Assembly (NCBI RefSeq): GCF_902635505.1
Contig: NC_045430.1
Span: 110,225,925-110,289,924 of the forward strand
Length of the DNA stretch: 64,000 bases
Source: Sarcophilus harrisii
Taxonomy: Eukaryota > Chordata > Mammalia > Dasyuromorphia > Dasyuridae
Reading direction: 5' to 3'
Shown: piece after piece, positions 23,301-38,300 of the stretch
Layout of the letters: each line of letters opens with the position of its first letter
Numbering within the stretch: position 1 is the first letter of the stretch
Notes under the pieces: generated by a model
Told to the model about the DNA's origin: nothing
Database searches by the model: none
The model's input: the letters and a program-made list of their open reading frames with translations, nothing else
Translations under genes and position numbers: made by a program

Positions 23301-26300
23301 GCTATAAGATATAAAGTACAGACTCCATCACTAGAATGACGAGTTCTCTCTTACTCTCAGGGACAAAAGAGGTACTCATGATCAAAAAAGTGATTTATAA
23401 CAAATGTCTTTTAGCCACTGATATTGCTAATATATATCACATTCATTTTAAATAATGAATATTTTATACTAAGATACTTTCCTCTTCCAACCAGGAATGT
23501 GGAAAGAAAAGTCTACATGATCATTTGTATGCCATTCATATTTCTCTGTTTTACTTGACTTTACTTGGCAATTTTATATGACTATCATCTTGATGTTTAT
23601 TTTTTCTAATAGTAAACATTTCAATAGCCAGAAATCATGTTTAAGGTGAACTATAAAATGCTATAGAATTTGGGAGTCTTATCTCCATGTTGCATCTATA
23701 CGTTATCATAAGCATTTATTTATTGCTCCTGGGAACTACAGTCTAAATAAAAGGCATCATAAATTTTTGTGTGTTTAGTTCTTTAAACCAATCAATACAT
23801 TCTATAAATACACATTTTATATCATTCTTTAACTTTTTTTTGTCTAAAAATGACCTGGGTACTCTCTAGAAACTTTAAAGGATAAATAATCAATTAAATC
23901 CAGCCATTTCTATATAAAACATCTCAGAAGAAATTTCTAAAAATTAAAAAAGTATTAAGAAAATACTTAAGAATATTTAGAACATCTAATTACTAAAAAT
24001 ATAAAAGGATCCATTGAGAACAGAAGAGTTCATTTGTGGTTCTTAAAGTATTTTTCTTCACCATCTTTATCACAATTCACAGAGTTCTTTCTGAAAGGTA
24101 ACTTGTAATATAGGGCATTCGTATTTTGTGAGCTGGATATGAACAATGAGGGAGGAAATAGGAAAAGTAAGTAGAGGAAGAAAGTAAACAAAGAAAGTGA
24201 AGAGGAAAATTTTTTGGAAGGAAGTAAATTTAAGGGAATAGGATTATAAGATAGTGCACTCTTCATAAAATGTTTTAGGAATTATATTACATCAATCAAA
24301 TATAGAAAAATGAATGTTACAAAAATGTTGCTGATGCATTGTAGTGAAGAAAATATACTCACCAAAATTGTTCTGTTTGACATCATAAGCATATAATCCT
24401 TCAGATCCATGATTCTTGGTTATTTGTTGGTCATCAAAGGAGTTTGAATACAAAGTATAACAGTTTCCATTGAAAACCTTGTTTTCTGAATTCCAGGTTT
24501 TAACAAGGATTTTCACATCACAAAATGATAAAACCTTTTCTCTCCCTGGATAAATTATCGTTACATATCTTCCATTCATTGCTTTACAATTGAAAACATG
24601 TTTTGTTCCTAGACTCAAGGAAGTAATGATTGCACATCTGTAAAGAAATAATATTGTTATTTGTGAGAGTTTTGTGATGATTGTATATAGGAAAATATAA
24701 GAGGAATTATTATTATGACTTTGCAGCCTTTAGTTGATTTAGCTCCATTTATTCCCTAATAATTAAAAAAGGCTTCTTACCAACACGATTATGTGCTAAA
24801 TATTGAAATTGTAGTAAATTTATCCACATTACTGTAAATAGAAGTAACATTTATCCTTTATCCCATTCACAAAGATGTGGGAAGAATGATCTTTGACTCT
24901 TCTATATCTCACACCATGTTTTTGTCCCAGAGTAGGCAGTCAGCCCTAACTTCTTAGCCTGTCATATCTTATATTTCAATGAATATGGTCAATCAAACCT
25001 AATGGTAACCAGTGACATTATTTAAAGCCCTGTTTTCCCTGCAGTGGTTGTTCCTTGTCTACTCTTTCCCTTCTTGACCTCTTTGCCTACAAAATATCAT
25101 ATCCAGGACATATGTTCTTGAAATCATGTTTCCTTTCTTATAGAAAAAGAAATAGTCTGACATGAATCTTAAATTTGGAGACAGAGTTTTTTTGAAAGTA
25201 TTTAAAGAAAGCCTTGCTTGAATTCTACAAATTAAAATTTTAAAGAGAAAATAAGTCCAGAGAAGGTAGGAGATACTGAAATTATGAAGACATATAAGGA
25301 GACAGTTCTGAAGAGAAAAATGGTAATAGGTTTTTATTGAGACTGACATGTATTTGGATGTATGGAGGAACTGGCAACTAAATGAGTTAGAAAAATGATA
25401 GAATGATTTATTTCCTTGTGTATCACGACTTTATAGTTTAATAGTGTAGCTCTACTTGTTTCTTAATAATTAAAAAAGACTTGCTGAGAAGATAAATATT
25501 GAAATTGTAGAAACCTTATCCGTATTACTGGAAATGAAACAAGATCTATCCTGTATTTAACTACTTCATTTAGGAAAAAAAAGATAAATGGACAGATATA
25601 AGGAGCAAGGAAAATAATAGATGATTGTTATAAAAGGTAAATAGTAAAAGACAGAAGAGTGTCATGATTATTAAGCACACAGTATGACATACTTGGCTTA
25701 TTCTTTACACATTCCAATGATCTTTGGTCTTCCTGACTAAACTGTATACTACTTGAGGACAGATGACCTTTCCTTTATATACTGTATCTGTAACAAAGAC
25801 CTAATATATTCAATGCTAAGCTTCTATCAGGCACACAATTAATGCTTTCTCAATTAGGGAATGAGTGAGCAAATAAATAAAGTGAATGTTTCTTGGAAAT
25901 TATGGTTGAATTGTTATAGAGAAAAACCATTGTTTTAAAAATGGTATGGCGAAATAAAGTGAGGAGTACCCTGGGGGTACCTTCCTGGGAACCACATTCT
26001 TAGGACTATCCTAAGTGGAGCAGTTCCACCTTTCAGTTTCAGTCATTTTTCCCCGCAGAGGCAAAGATTTTATTATTATGCTGTTGACTGGTGGGCTAAA
26101 TTCCAAGAGAAGTTAGGGAACAAATAATTCCCTTATAAAGTACTGCTCTAAGAGGTAGAAGGTGTATGGTTAGGTATTTCACTACTGTAAACCTTAATCA
26201 TATTTTTAAAACACAAATATAGCACTTTTCAACACTATTTTCAGCACAGAGGTTCTATTATTTTTGTCCCTCCCACCCCCAAGGCCAAATGCATTGACTT

Positions 26301-29300
26301 TATAGAAGGGAGGAAAAGGAAGAAGTAGAGAAGACCAACTGTAAGTACCAAAAAGTGAATATGCTCAGAATCAAGCTAAAGTCGATTTCATTGCACTAAA
26401 ATTTTCATTTCAATTCTATGCAAATTTATCCTAACATTAATGAATTGAAAAGTTATAAAGAAATGCATGACCATTCCCCGAGCTCTCAAAAGATAAATCT
26501 TAATTCCATACCTTGCATTGAATATTCCACCCCAATAAGGTGAGTCTCCCACCAAAATTATGGCTCCATTTATGTGTTCTCTACAGCAATCCTTTCGACT
26601 AGTGATTGACAGAGACTCGATAGCTTGCGTTGAACCCAAATCTGCTCTCCACCAGGGGTCAGTCTCTTGCAATGTTTGAATACAGTAGCCACTTCGAGAA
26701 GACCCATCCATAGGAAAACGAGAGGAAATGAAGATGCTGGACTGAGATGTTTGTAATCTTTTTATTTGTAGTAGATCTAAAATAATGACAAATATGGGCA
26801 GATGTTAAATCAGGTGAAAAGTGCAATCTGGGGGCAATTATACAAGACAGCTTAGTAGAGTAGAAAGATGGGCATCTATAGATTTGGAAGAATGGATTTC
26901 AGTTTCATTTTGACATTTATGTGTGATCTTGGGGAAGATCCTTCACCTCCACAGCCTTAATTTCCTCCTCTGACAAAAGAGAAAGTCATATTATTTGTAA
27001 TTAAAAATATCATACTACCTCCATTCAAAACATATCTGTTCAACTGGTAGCCTAAAGGTCTCATCTCTTTAACCTTTATGGCTTTCAGAGACCTAAAAGT
27101 AGAAAGTCAATTCCAGGGCTCCAATCCTAGGGGAAGATTTTCAAACTTGACTTTGTCATCTGCCAAATTAACTATTCCTCTTAAATTTGTGTTATTTGAA
27201 AATGTGATTATGATTATTTTTTTTTCAAATAACTGATAAAAATAATGAACTGGAAAGGAATGAGATTGGCCCCCCTTAGACAATTCCCTCCAGATGAACA
27301 TTGATCTTTTCATATAACTATTAAATCATCTATAATTATAATTGATTGTACTATACCCTAGATCAGATTTCAATTCTACTATGTTTCCTAAATACAAATG
27401 ATATTTTTTTATATGATTCTATTAAAATGTTTAGTGTAATTTTGTGAACTTATAGAGATTAGATGTTTGATTTAAAAAGTTAAAGAGAATTACCAGGGGA
27501 GGAAATTCACTCTAAACCTGGCATTTCTCTGCCACCTATGAGTTTTGGAGAGTATCTAGGGCACTGAGAGATGAAATGATTTGCTTAGGGATGTAACTTA
27601 TATATTATATGTATATTTATGTATATATAACATAGACATATATTGTATATACATATACATATATTCTTGGCTTTGTGGAGAATGACAAAGCATAACTTAT
27701 TATTCACCTCCCAACATTTTATCATACTTCAATCCCCACATTGTACCAAAATATTGATCTAACTATATCATTTGATCCTTAATTACTGGCACTCTTTCTA
27801 AAAAGATGAAATTTAACAGGGGTGAATGAAAATCAATGAGCCTGTGAAGGAAGGTTAGTGTGTTAGACCTAAAAGTAAGGTCTCAGACTTGTCTTGGGCC
27901 TCTTCTCAGGACCTTTTCTGACCATCCTTTTTATCTCCCTCAGGAATCCTTTCCTGACAATGGGAACAGTCAGTGTTATGGAAGAACATGGATGACCTTC
28001 TGCAAATCATCCTCAAAAACTCTGAATGTTCCCCAAACTTTCAGAACTGAACTTCATATTTCATTTGGCATGTGTTATTGAGGAATCTATTTGAACTATT
28101 CTTGAACCTATTCTCTTTCAGCCTGTACCCCTTCTTGGTGTTCCATGTGATGCTTGTTTAATGTATAATTTGGGCTTTCACTTATTCCAAAGCTAACTAT
28201 TTTGGATGGCAAAAGAGGTACCATATCCTCACATACCAGGGTTTAAAAGTAGTTGGAGTTGGTATTTCCCCTGCCTGATATGATTTGAGGGAAGCTCTTC
28301 GGCTTCAAAGTATTTTTCTGAGTGATCTACAGAAGAGCCATATAATATTACCATATTAGGGGTAAAAGGTAATTAGGTTATTCATCAGTGTTTTTTATAC
28401 TCCCTGAAATCTTATAGGTACTTTAGAGCCATATTTATGGTTGGGAGGGTAATTACTGGAGAGGAAGAAAGGTAATGGCAAATTAAACGGCATCCTTATG
28501 TTTATATCCCCAAACTCAGAAAGACTCAGAAAGTAGCAATTCTGTGAGGAAGGAAAGTCTACATCTATCCTGACCCATGGAAGACAAAGGATTTCAATCA
28601 CTTTAAAACTACTAGGAGATAGTAGGGACCTTGCTTTGGGAGATGAGTCTTGGAAGTCTACCTGGTATCCTTCTGTACCTCAAGTAGACAGAGCCTGTAG
28701 GACTTCTAATGACTGAACTGAAGGCTATTGAGTAGCCTGGGGATGGAAGTCAAGGCGTTGTCTAAAGATTAGTAACATTTTTCAGCAATGGGGATTAAGA
28801 TCTGGACAGAGGTCAGGAGATTATAATTAAAAAGACTGAAGAATAAGGATAAAGTGCCAAGGTAGGGTAGAGAAAGATATTATAAACAAAGTTATACTGG
28901 TTGACAGTGATGGCAAGACAGTTCAGCATTCCAGTGACAGACTTTGAGGATTCACAGGAAGTAGGAAAAATCAATCTCTATACCTCTTTTCAAAGTAATC
29001 TTAAATGCAAAGTATCAAATATATGAAAATTCAAAGCTAGCCAAATATAATGATATAAAATTAAAAAACAAGTTCCTGGATCCTGGATTTATACGAATCA
29101 TACTGTCAAGTATGAATTTTTCACAGAAGGAATTATAGATTATATTACTGAGATTCCTATCATGAGGAAAGAATACTCACCAGGTAAATTAGTGTCATCT
29201 CTTGCCTTGAGTGATGAAGGCTGAGATTGTGATGGAACACTAGGAGAGACAGCCTCTGATGTTTTTCCAAAGACTCTTACTTCACAGAAAGATAGAAATG

Positions 29301-32300
29301 TTCTTTTTGGGTTGACAATACTCACATACCTTCCTCTCATCATTCCACATCTGAAAAACTCTGTTTTCCCATAGCCCAAGGAACCAATGACTGCACATCT
29401 AAAGGCAAATAATATTTTAATTGGGAAAGAATCAAAGGTGCTGATTGAAAACATCTGCATAGAGGTCAGTAAAGAATGATTAATTCCTTGACCCACATTG
29501 TAGGAGGGATCCTCAGACCAACATTAAACAATGGTTTATGGTCTAGAAATACTAAGATACTTTCTCTATGACCCTGGAAAAGCAAATTATTCTCCCTCCA
29601 GTTTAGGTTATTCACCTTTAAATGTTGTTAGTAATAGCACTTGCCTACAAGGTTGTAAGGCTAAAAGAAGAAAAAATTAAAATGCATTGTAAACCCTAAA
29701 ACATTATATGAATGTTAGTTTTTATTATAAAAAATGCACAATTCAGAGTGATGCTGTCCCAACATGGAACACTTGTTCCATGATGAACTAGCTATAGGAA
29801 GGAATTAGAAGTCCCTCCTAATAGTAACATATGAAAGAGGACAAAGTTTACTCTTTAAAAGGAGTTTCTTTCTCTTCCTAACTTCACTTGATGCTGAGTC
29901 TATCTATATATTATGCTCTGAGCCTTAATCCAATAACAGCATGTCTGAATTGAATATCAGTTGGTAACTATATCATCTTCAGGATTCCTAGGTTCATAAT
30001 AGTCCATGTACTGTCCAGAGTTATCTGGAAACAGCTGCAGAAGAATAGTAGGAAATGGTGATTATAAAGTATTTTATTGTCTTTCTTGAGTGGATGCTGA
30101 GAGTGAAGCAATTTAGACTTAATCATGTTCTTTTTTGTCCTATGGATAATGACTCCATTCCAAAATGGGCATATACAAAGATTCAGTGGAATATTGCATA
30201 TGCAGAAATAAGTAGGGTTTGCCAAACATGACAGCTTGAGAGCTGGTTGCACATTGAGTAATTCACCCAGATATCAAATAACTTTGCATATCTATCTCTT
30301 TGGCATCAAGGAGAGAGTTGGAGGGGAGCAGTAAGAATGTTCTCTTTATTGGATTCACTCAGAGATTGAGACTGCCCAAGTCCTTCCAAATGATTGGTGA
30401 ATTGCACCAGCAACAAGAGGAGTATGGAACTTGTCCAACTGGAATCCTTTTTTTAATAAGGTTGTGCTATTAGCATCAAATTGTAATTAAAATGATAAAT
30501 CCCTTCCTTGAAGTCAGAGATTTATTATTTTTTTTTATTCTTATATCATTTGTATTCAGCTCTGAGCCTGGTATATATTATACATGTATAAAATACCTTT
30601 GAATTGAAATGAAGTAGAAATTTTCCTGAACTTAGAGTTATAAAAAATAAGTTTGTTTCCTGGCCTGCCATTTAATACAATAAATTAGCTGTTGTAAAAA
30701 AAACTTTTTTTGTCATAAAAAAGTAACTTTTGGCAATTTATTGAACTTTTCTAGTTTGATCTCTACATCTTGCAAAAGAAGAACCTAGATAACTTCATTT
30801 ACCTGGGCTACCTTTAAGTCTCTGGTACTAGGAACCCATGATCAGACATGACAGACATCCATATTTTTGGACATAACTGTCATCTTCCTCTATGTTTTTC
30901 TTTCTGCAGATTGAACATTCTTACTACTATTCATCATATTGCCATTAGTGGAATAAACTTAGACTTTTAAAATCCTGGCTTCCTGCTCTGAATTTTCTTC
31001 ACTGTAGAGAGCTCTAACCATCCTTCCTTTGGGTGGTCAGACCACTTGGCTGTGGCCACAGACTTCTTCTTTGGGTCTTCCTAGCATTAGCTTGATATCA
31101 CTTCTTTACCACTGGCTCTTTTCTAGTTCACGGGAAACCATTCTTACAAATATATTCCACTCCTATATCTTATCCTGACTGTGCTTGGGACAACTCTTTA
31201 ACTGGACCTGCCTGCTATAGGGTATGGTTTCTGCACCTTACTGGATCCATATTACTGTCTGCTATAAGCTTAGGTTTTGAGGAGCATCCGTGGAAAGTCT
31301 AAATTATCTACCTCCCTCAATGGACCTCATTCTATCCACATCTGCTCCTTTGAAGTTATTCCTCAATGATTAGCATGTGCTCAAACCTTTCTAGTGATTT
31401 TGAAGCCTCAAATGCTAGTAGAAAAACCCAGTTTCTAATCTCCATCCGCTTCTTCCACTGTATTCTTTGGAGTTGAGATGGCTACTTCCTTCCATTGTCT
31501 CTTTCAGATTCTCTTAGCAACATCATTAATCCTTTCCTTTGAGGCCCATGCTATTCAAATTTCTTACTCAATATGTGTCTTCATAACTTTTATTTATAGA
31601 TCTTCAGAACATTACCCTTCTTTAATTGATGAGGTCAGTACTCAGCTCATACTCATTATCTCTATTGCAAGTCCTGCCTTCATAATAGGGGCTATCAAAA
31701 TCCATATTGATGATCCTTAAAATTCCCTAACCTTGCAGTTCAATAATCTAATATATTCTTATAACCTATTTCTCTACTTCCAATCAGCCCCACAGATAGG
31801 ATCATACCCTTGATCCAACATAGTACATTCCTGTTATGGGGCAGAACTCTGAAACAAGGATTCTTACAAGATGCTAATTCAGAGGAATTGATAAGACAAT
31901 GGTTATCTAGTTTAGCTTAGTGATTAATAGCTTTCTAGTTCGGTACATGTACTTAGTACTTAATATAGTTCTACAAGATTCAAACCTATAATAATGTAAT
32001 TATAAGAGAGCCTATAAGTTGGGAGCCTCAACCAGATTCAGACAGAGCTAGAGAAGACAAAGGACTGGAGGCAGGAGCTCAAGCTCTTGGAGCCAAGGAG
32101 AGAGATTGATTCCATCTTCTGTCAGGCTCCTGGTGGCTCTCCTGGGGAACTGAGAGACAGATTCATTTATCGCATCTCACACCACCATGGTGGCAGGTTC
32201 TCCTCAGCTTCTCCACTGAAACTAAGACTCCAGGAAGCCCCAGGCAAGGAGACAAGACTTTAAAGGAGACAATAAAGAATTTGGACTTTAATACCTGGCT

Positions 32301-35300
32301 ACTCTTGTGATTAACCTGCTGAAAGGAAGACTGCTCCAAAGACCTCCAGAAAACCAAACCAAGAACATTATACATTCTTATGTTCATGAACTTTGGAATT
32401 ATTTTGCCTAATCAATATTTTATCATTCCATGATTTCCTAGATTTTATGATCCCTGCCTATTTTCTTTGTCCTCCTGACCTTCAATATTCCCAATCATTG
32501 GTTCTTTCACAGTCCAACAGCCCAACATTAGCTATGTTGTCTTCTTTTTCCTATCCCTACCCATTGATTAATCAGTTCAAATCTATATTGTCTTATCTAA
32601 TCAAATCCCTTGCCCCATTTTACTACCAAAGATAATGCCTGACCAAAATCCAACCTTGAATTCCTTCTATCATATGCCTCCTTTGCCCTATTCACAGGTT
32701 GTTAAACAAAGTTGGAGAATGTAAGTTGACAAGGTTTACTACAAATTCATATCACATAAAAGCCACTGGACTTTTACTCTAGACAGGAATTCCTTTTTAC
32801 TACCTTAAATCAAATTGTTATCCAACTCTACACAGAGCTGCCTAACAAACATTCTCTTTCTCATTCAAACCATTCATATTGTCTCCCATACCCCAACCAA
32901 AGATTCAGCTTAGTACCTTGCCTCATTCTTCACTGAAAAAATTGTGGCCATTTTAAAAAAGCTCCAATCTTCTCTGTTCTTTTGCAATTTATTTCCCTCA
33001 CACAACTTGTCCCATTATTTGCTCCTTCATCTTTGAAAAGGTATGAGATCTTTTCTTTGTCAAAGATGAATCCTCCTATATACATTCTTTATTCTACCCT
33101 GATCCCCTCATACTCCATCAATGTCATTCTCCAGGATGGATTTCCTTTTACAATACAATGAAATCTATTCAGATTATAATAGTAAATGAATGTTCCATAA
33201 AAATGTAAGATGTTAGCAGTCAAATGCCAGGGTGATTGTCAATTTATATAAGAAAGTGGGAGAAGGGGAAACCTGTCTTCATTTGGAATTAATGAATCAA
33301 TGAGCATGTAGAGCATTTCTTTAGGGGTTGGTTTTATTTAGATCTCAATTGAACTATTAGCTAAATATAGAGTTTTTCCTGTTTTTCTTGAATATGCTAT
33401 TTCATTTTTAAAAAATGTCTTGAATATATGAAAGGACTTTTTTTTGGGCAGGAATTCATGGAACAATGAGTAAATACATATTCATATCATCAGTTTCACT
33501 ACTTGGAAATTCTTGGAATGAATGGAAGATAATCAAGCAAAATTCTGACATAAGATTCTAAGGTATTATTTAGGAGAAATGGTTGTATAATTGAATTTTT
33601 TAAAAAACTAAATTTTAGCCAATTGTTGCTTATAATCAGAAAATCATATCTTGAGGGATCCAAAACATATATTTTACTATAACATCAGCTTTCAAATGTA
33701 TTAGCTAATAGCTAATATTAGCTTTATGAAGTTAACATGAAATTTATAACATGCTTTATAAATATTATTTCATTTTTAAGAGATGAAGATTAGATTCATA
33801 CTTGTCATTAAAAGTGCCACCATTGTGAGAAGAGTCCCCCACCAGGATGAATGCTCCATATAATTCTTCCATACAGCAATCTTTTCGGGGGGTGATTGCA
33901 ACAGATTTCACAGTTTCTGATGATCCCAAATCTACCATCCACCAGGGATGGGACTCTCGTCGTGTATGGATGCAAGTGCCCTTTTCAAAGTCACTGAGTA
34001 GAGACCCATCTACAGCTCTTTCAGGAGATCCAGAGGGACTACACATGCTGGACTGGAAGGCAGGTTTCCCCTTTGAAAGCACTGGAGCTGGAATGATGAA
34101 ATATTGAGAGGAGAAGTCCACCAATCCTCAGATACAAAGTGAAAGCACCATTTTATTACTAGGAAGAAGAGTTGTTACTTCTACCCAGGTACAAAAGAAA
34201 TACTACTACTTTAAAGAAGAGGTATAGAACACACAGTCATCACCCACTGACACTGCTAATATATGCCATTCTCACTTTTATGAGTTCACAATGAATTTTC
34301 CTCCAGTAGTATACCTTCTCTTGTAAGAAGGAATGTGGAAAGGGAAAATCAAGTCTACATTATGATTTGCATTCACATTTCTCTATTTTACTTGGCTTGT
34401 GAAGATTTAATTTAAAGACCAAAAGTAATTTTCTGTTTCTTTAATCCTTATATTTGCATATTTTTAATTAGAAATTTATAGATGGTGTTTAATTGCAACT
34501 GCAAAATGGTGCAAGCAGTTGTGAGTCCTTTCTCCATGTTGTGAATGCTGGCTTTCAAAAACAGTTATTTAATTTTTCTGGTAATTGCAGTCTAAATAGA
34601 ATGCCAACTACAAACTTTCGTGGGGTTAAATTCTTTAATTTAATGGGCTCATCCTGCAAATAAGCATTTTAATTCATTCTTTTGCTATACAGGAGGTGAA
34701 TCTTGTCTAGAAACTTTAAGGGGAAAACAAGCCAGTTAATTCCAGCCAGTTATATTCATACAATTTTCTGTGTGACATTTTCAGAAACTAAAAAATATTG
34801 AAAATATATTTAATGATGCTTCAGCTATCTACTTATTAAAAATATAAAAGAGTTCTTAGGAGAATAGAAGAACTCCCTAAATACTTTATAACAGTGGTTC
34901 TTATTGTACTAATCCTCCACATCATACTTAACACAATTCCTATAGTTCTTTCTGAAAGATGACTTGCAATACAGAATGTGTTCATATTTAATGGATTGGA
35001 AATGAATGCTGAGAGGAATAGTTTAAGGAGATTAGAGAAAGGAGTAAACAAAAAAATAGAGAAGTAGCTGATTAAAAATTGGAAATATTTTTTAAAATAA
35101 AGGTTTGAGGAATAGCATTAGAAGAATAACACAAATTTTACAAAATCTTTTACTAATTTTGCTACCTAAACAATATCTAATTTGAGCAAAGAAAGTGAAC
35201 AAAATATCATTGATGTACTGCGATAAAAAAAATATGCTCACCAAAGTTGTTCTCTGTGAGATCAAAATTATAGTAAGAACTATAAGAACCATGATTGGTT

Positions 35301-38300
35301 ATCTGTTGATCATCACCAGAAGTAGGTGATAAGGTAGAAGGGAAATAATGGAACACATTGGTGTTGGAATTCCAAGCTTTTCCAAAGACTTTCAGATCAC
35401 AAAATGACAAAATCTTTTCTCTTCCTGGTTTTATTATTGTCACATATCTTCCATTCATTTCTCCACAACTGAAAACCTGTTTTGTCCCAGCACCCAAGGA
35501 GGGAATAACTGCACATCTGAAGAGAAACAACATTATTATTAATGAGAATTTTGTGGTGATTGTATGTGAGCTGTGTAGGAGAAAAAGATGAGTTATTTAT
35601 CCCTTGGTGTTATCATGACTACACTGCCCAATAGTTTGGTTCTATTTATTCCCTAATTATTAAAAAAGGCTTTCTGAAAACATGACCCTTTAAAATTCAA
35701 ATGTAACATGTTTAGACCCATCTTTTTGGCTTTTAGGTCTGTTCATGGACTTTATGGTCCCTCGTAGATAAGGGAGAACAGACTGTAGCAACTAAGAAGG
35801 GAACATGCTGAAGATAATGGCAGAACTGACTTCACTGGATTAACATTTTCATTTTTCTGTGTGGAAAGTCATTCTTCAATCCATTATCGACCCATGAGTT
35901 TTTAAATAACAGGACTTAACTCAATACCTGGCATTCCACTTTCCACCGTGATGAGATGAGTCTCCCACCAAAATCAGGGTTCCTTTTATTTGTTCAGGGC
36001 AGCAGTCCTTTCGATTGGTGATTGACACAAATCCTAGGGTTTGTGTAGAACCCAAATCTATCATCCACCAAGGGTCATTCTCTTGGAGGGTTTGAACACA
36101 ATAGCCACTTTGAATAGACCCATCCATAGGTTTTTGAGGAGATTGGGAAGGAAGGGAGGCACTGGACTGTGAGGTTGGTCTTTGTTCTGAAAGTAATGGA
36201 CCTGAAGAGATGAGAAAAGTGAGAATAAATGTCTGAATCCATGTGACAAGTGCATTTGAGGAGACCATTTGTGTGCAGTATAGTTGGATATACTGGAAAG
36301 ATTTGACTTTGAAATTTAGTTCAAGTCCAAATTATGACACATGTGTGTGAAATCTTGGACAAGACCTTTCATCACTGTGTAATTCCCTTTCCTTATCTAC
36401 AAAATGAGGAGATTGGATCAAGTCTGAGTGCTCTGAGGATTTTTTAAACTCTATAACTCAGGTCCTATAACTCCTGGAACAAAAGGAGCAGTTGTAGCAT
36501 GAATGTAGTATGTAGCACCACTTGCAGTCATAGTCAATATATGTTGCTCTTAACTTTATGATCTATTGCTATTTATTATTTCCATGCAGTACATGCCATT
36601 GATATGGCCCTTTTTCTATTGATATGTAGGAAAGAAGAAACACATCCATGTAGGAATTATTTTTGGTACCTCAGTTCTGCAAAGTATTTAGCTCTTAAAA
36701 ACCTAGAGGTCAGTTTCTAGTTTGCTCTAGCCTAAAGGCAATATTTTCATCCTGAATTTAGTCATCTGCCATATTGACTATCCCTCCCACTTTTTGGTCA
36801 TCTGCAAATATGGCTAACATGACTCTTTGTCTCTCTGTCTCTCTTTTTCTCTCTGTCTCTTTCTCTATCTCTGCCTCTTTCTCTCTCTGAAAATGTATAC
36901 TCACACTGATGCATGTATATGTATTTCAGAATCATTGATAAAAAAAATTGAAATAAATAGGGATGAAGAGAGAAGCCCCATCTAGACAATTCATCAATAA
37001 TCACTGCTATTTGCTTCTAGTTATTATATTATCAATGATTATAATTTATTGTCTGTTTACTCATTCTATCACAAATTTCACCTCTTTTCCACTTTCTAAA
37101 AAACCAAATGACTTTCTTTCATGTATCTGGATTGCATGTTTAGTCTAAGTCATAGTGAAGTAAAACAGATATTGAGAGAACATTTAATTTTTTTGGTTAA
37201 ATGGAATCTGTTGAGAGAAAACTTCCTCCATTAATGTTTTTGGTACTAGTTTTCAACTTAATAACGAGGTATACTTGATCTTCACTTCATGAAGACTGAT
37301 TCTTTATCTACTAAGCCAAATTACCTCTCAGTGTAGCAACACACATGAAAAAGTAGGCATAGTGTGTTTCTCATCCCCCAACTTTTTATCTCTACTCCAA
37401 CCCTAACACTTTCCACTAAAAATATTCATCCAAGCCCAACATATAATGCTTTGTCATGGACATTCTTCCTAAGATGAAATTTAACAGGATTGGATGAAAA
37501 CCTTGAGCCTTGGATTCAAATGATCAAGTTTCAGTTAAATTCTTAGAAATAGAAGGTTCTTGGAAGGAAGGCAATGAATTAGATACAGAAATAAAGTCTC
37601 AGCCTTGTATAAGGCCTGTTCTCAGTTCTTATTCTGACTGTCCCTTCTCTCCTGGGGCTCTGTTCCTAACAAGGGGAATAAGCAATGTGTTGTGAAAGCA
37701 CACAGATGATCTGCAAATCACCCTCAGAGATTCTGGGTGTTCTCCAAACTTTCTTTCATAGTCCATTTTGCAAGTGTTATTGAGGATTCATCTTGAACCT
37801 TTTTGGTTTTAACTTGTACTTCTTACTGGGGTCTCTAGTTTTATATGATCGTTGCCTGATGTGTTATTTTGGCTTTCATTTATTTCTCTGAAAGCAATTA
37901 TAGAGGTCAAAATAGACACTGCATCCTGAAATACATGTTTTTTTTTAGTAGTTAGAATTGTCATTATCCCTTCCTGACATGATTGAAGAGTGTCTTTAGG
38001 CCTCAAAATATTTTCCCGAGTTATATACAGAAAGGCCACGTAATGAATACAATGACCTTGATGGTAAATAAAATATCTAGCAATGTGTACTATTCACCAC
38101 TACTTATTGAAATCTTTGAGGTACTTTTATATTTGAGACTATGGAGGATAAAGGAGTTGAAAAGAAAAATGAAAAGGAATCTTTTAAATATTCCCATACT
38201 CTGGAAGACTCATAGTGAAGTCTTAACTCTATGAAGAGGGGAAGTCTACATCTATCCTGACTCATCAAAGATGAAAGGATTTCAATCATTCTAACATAGA

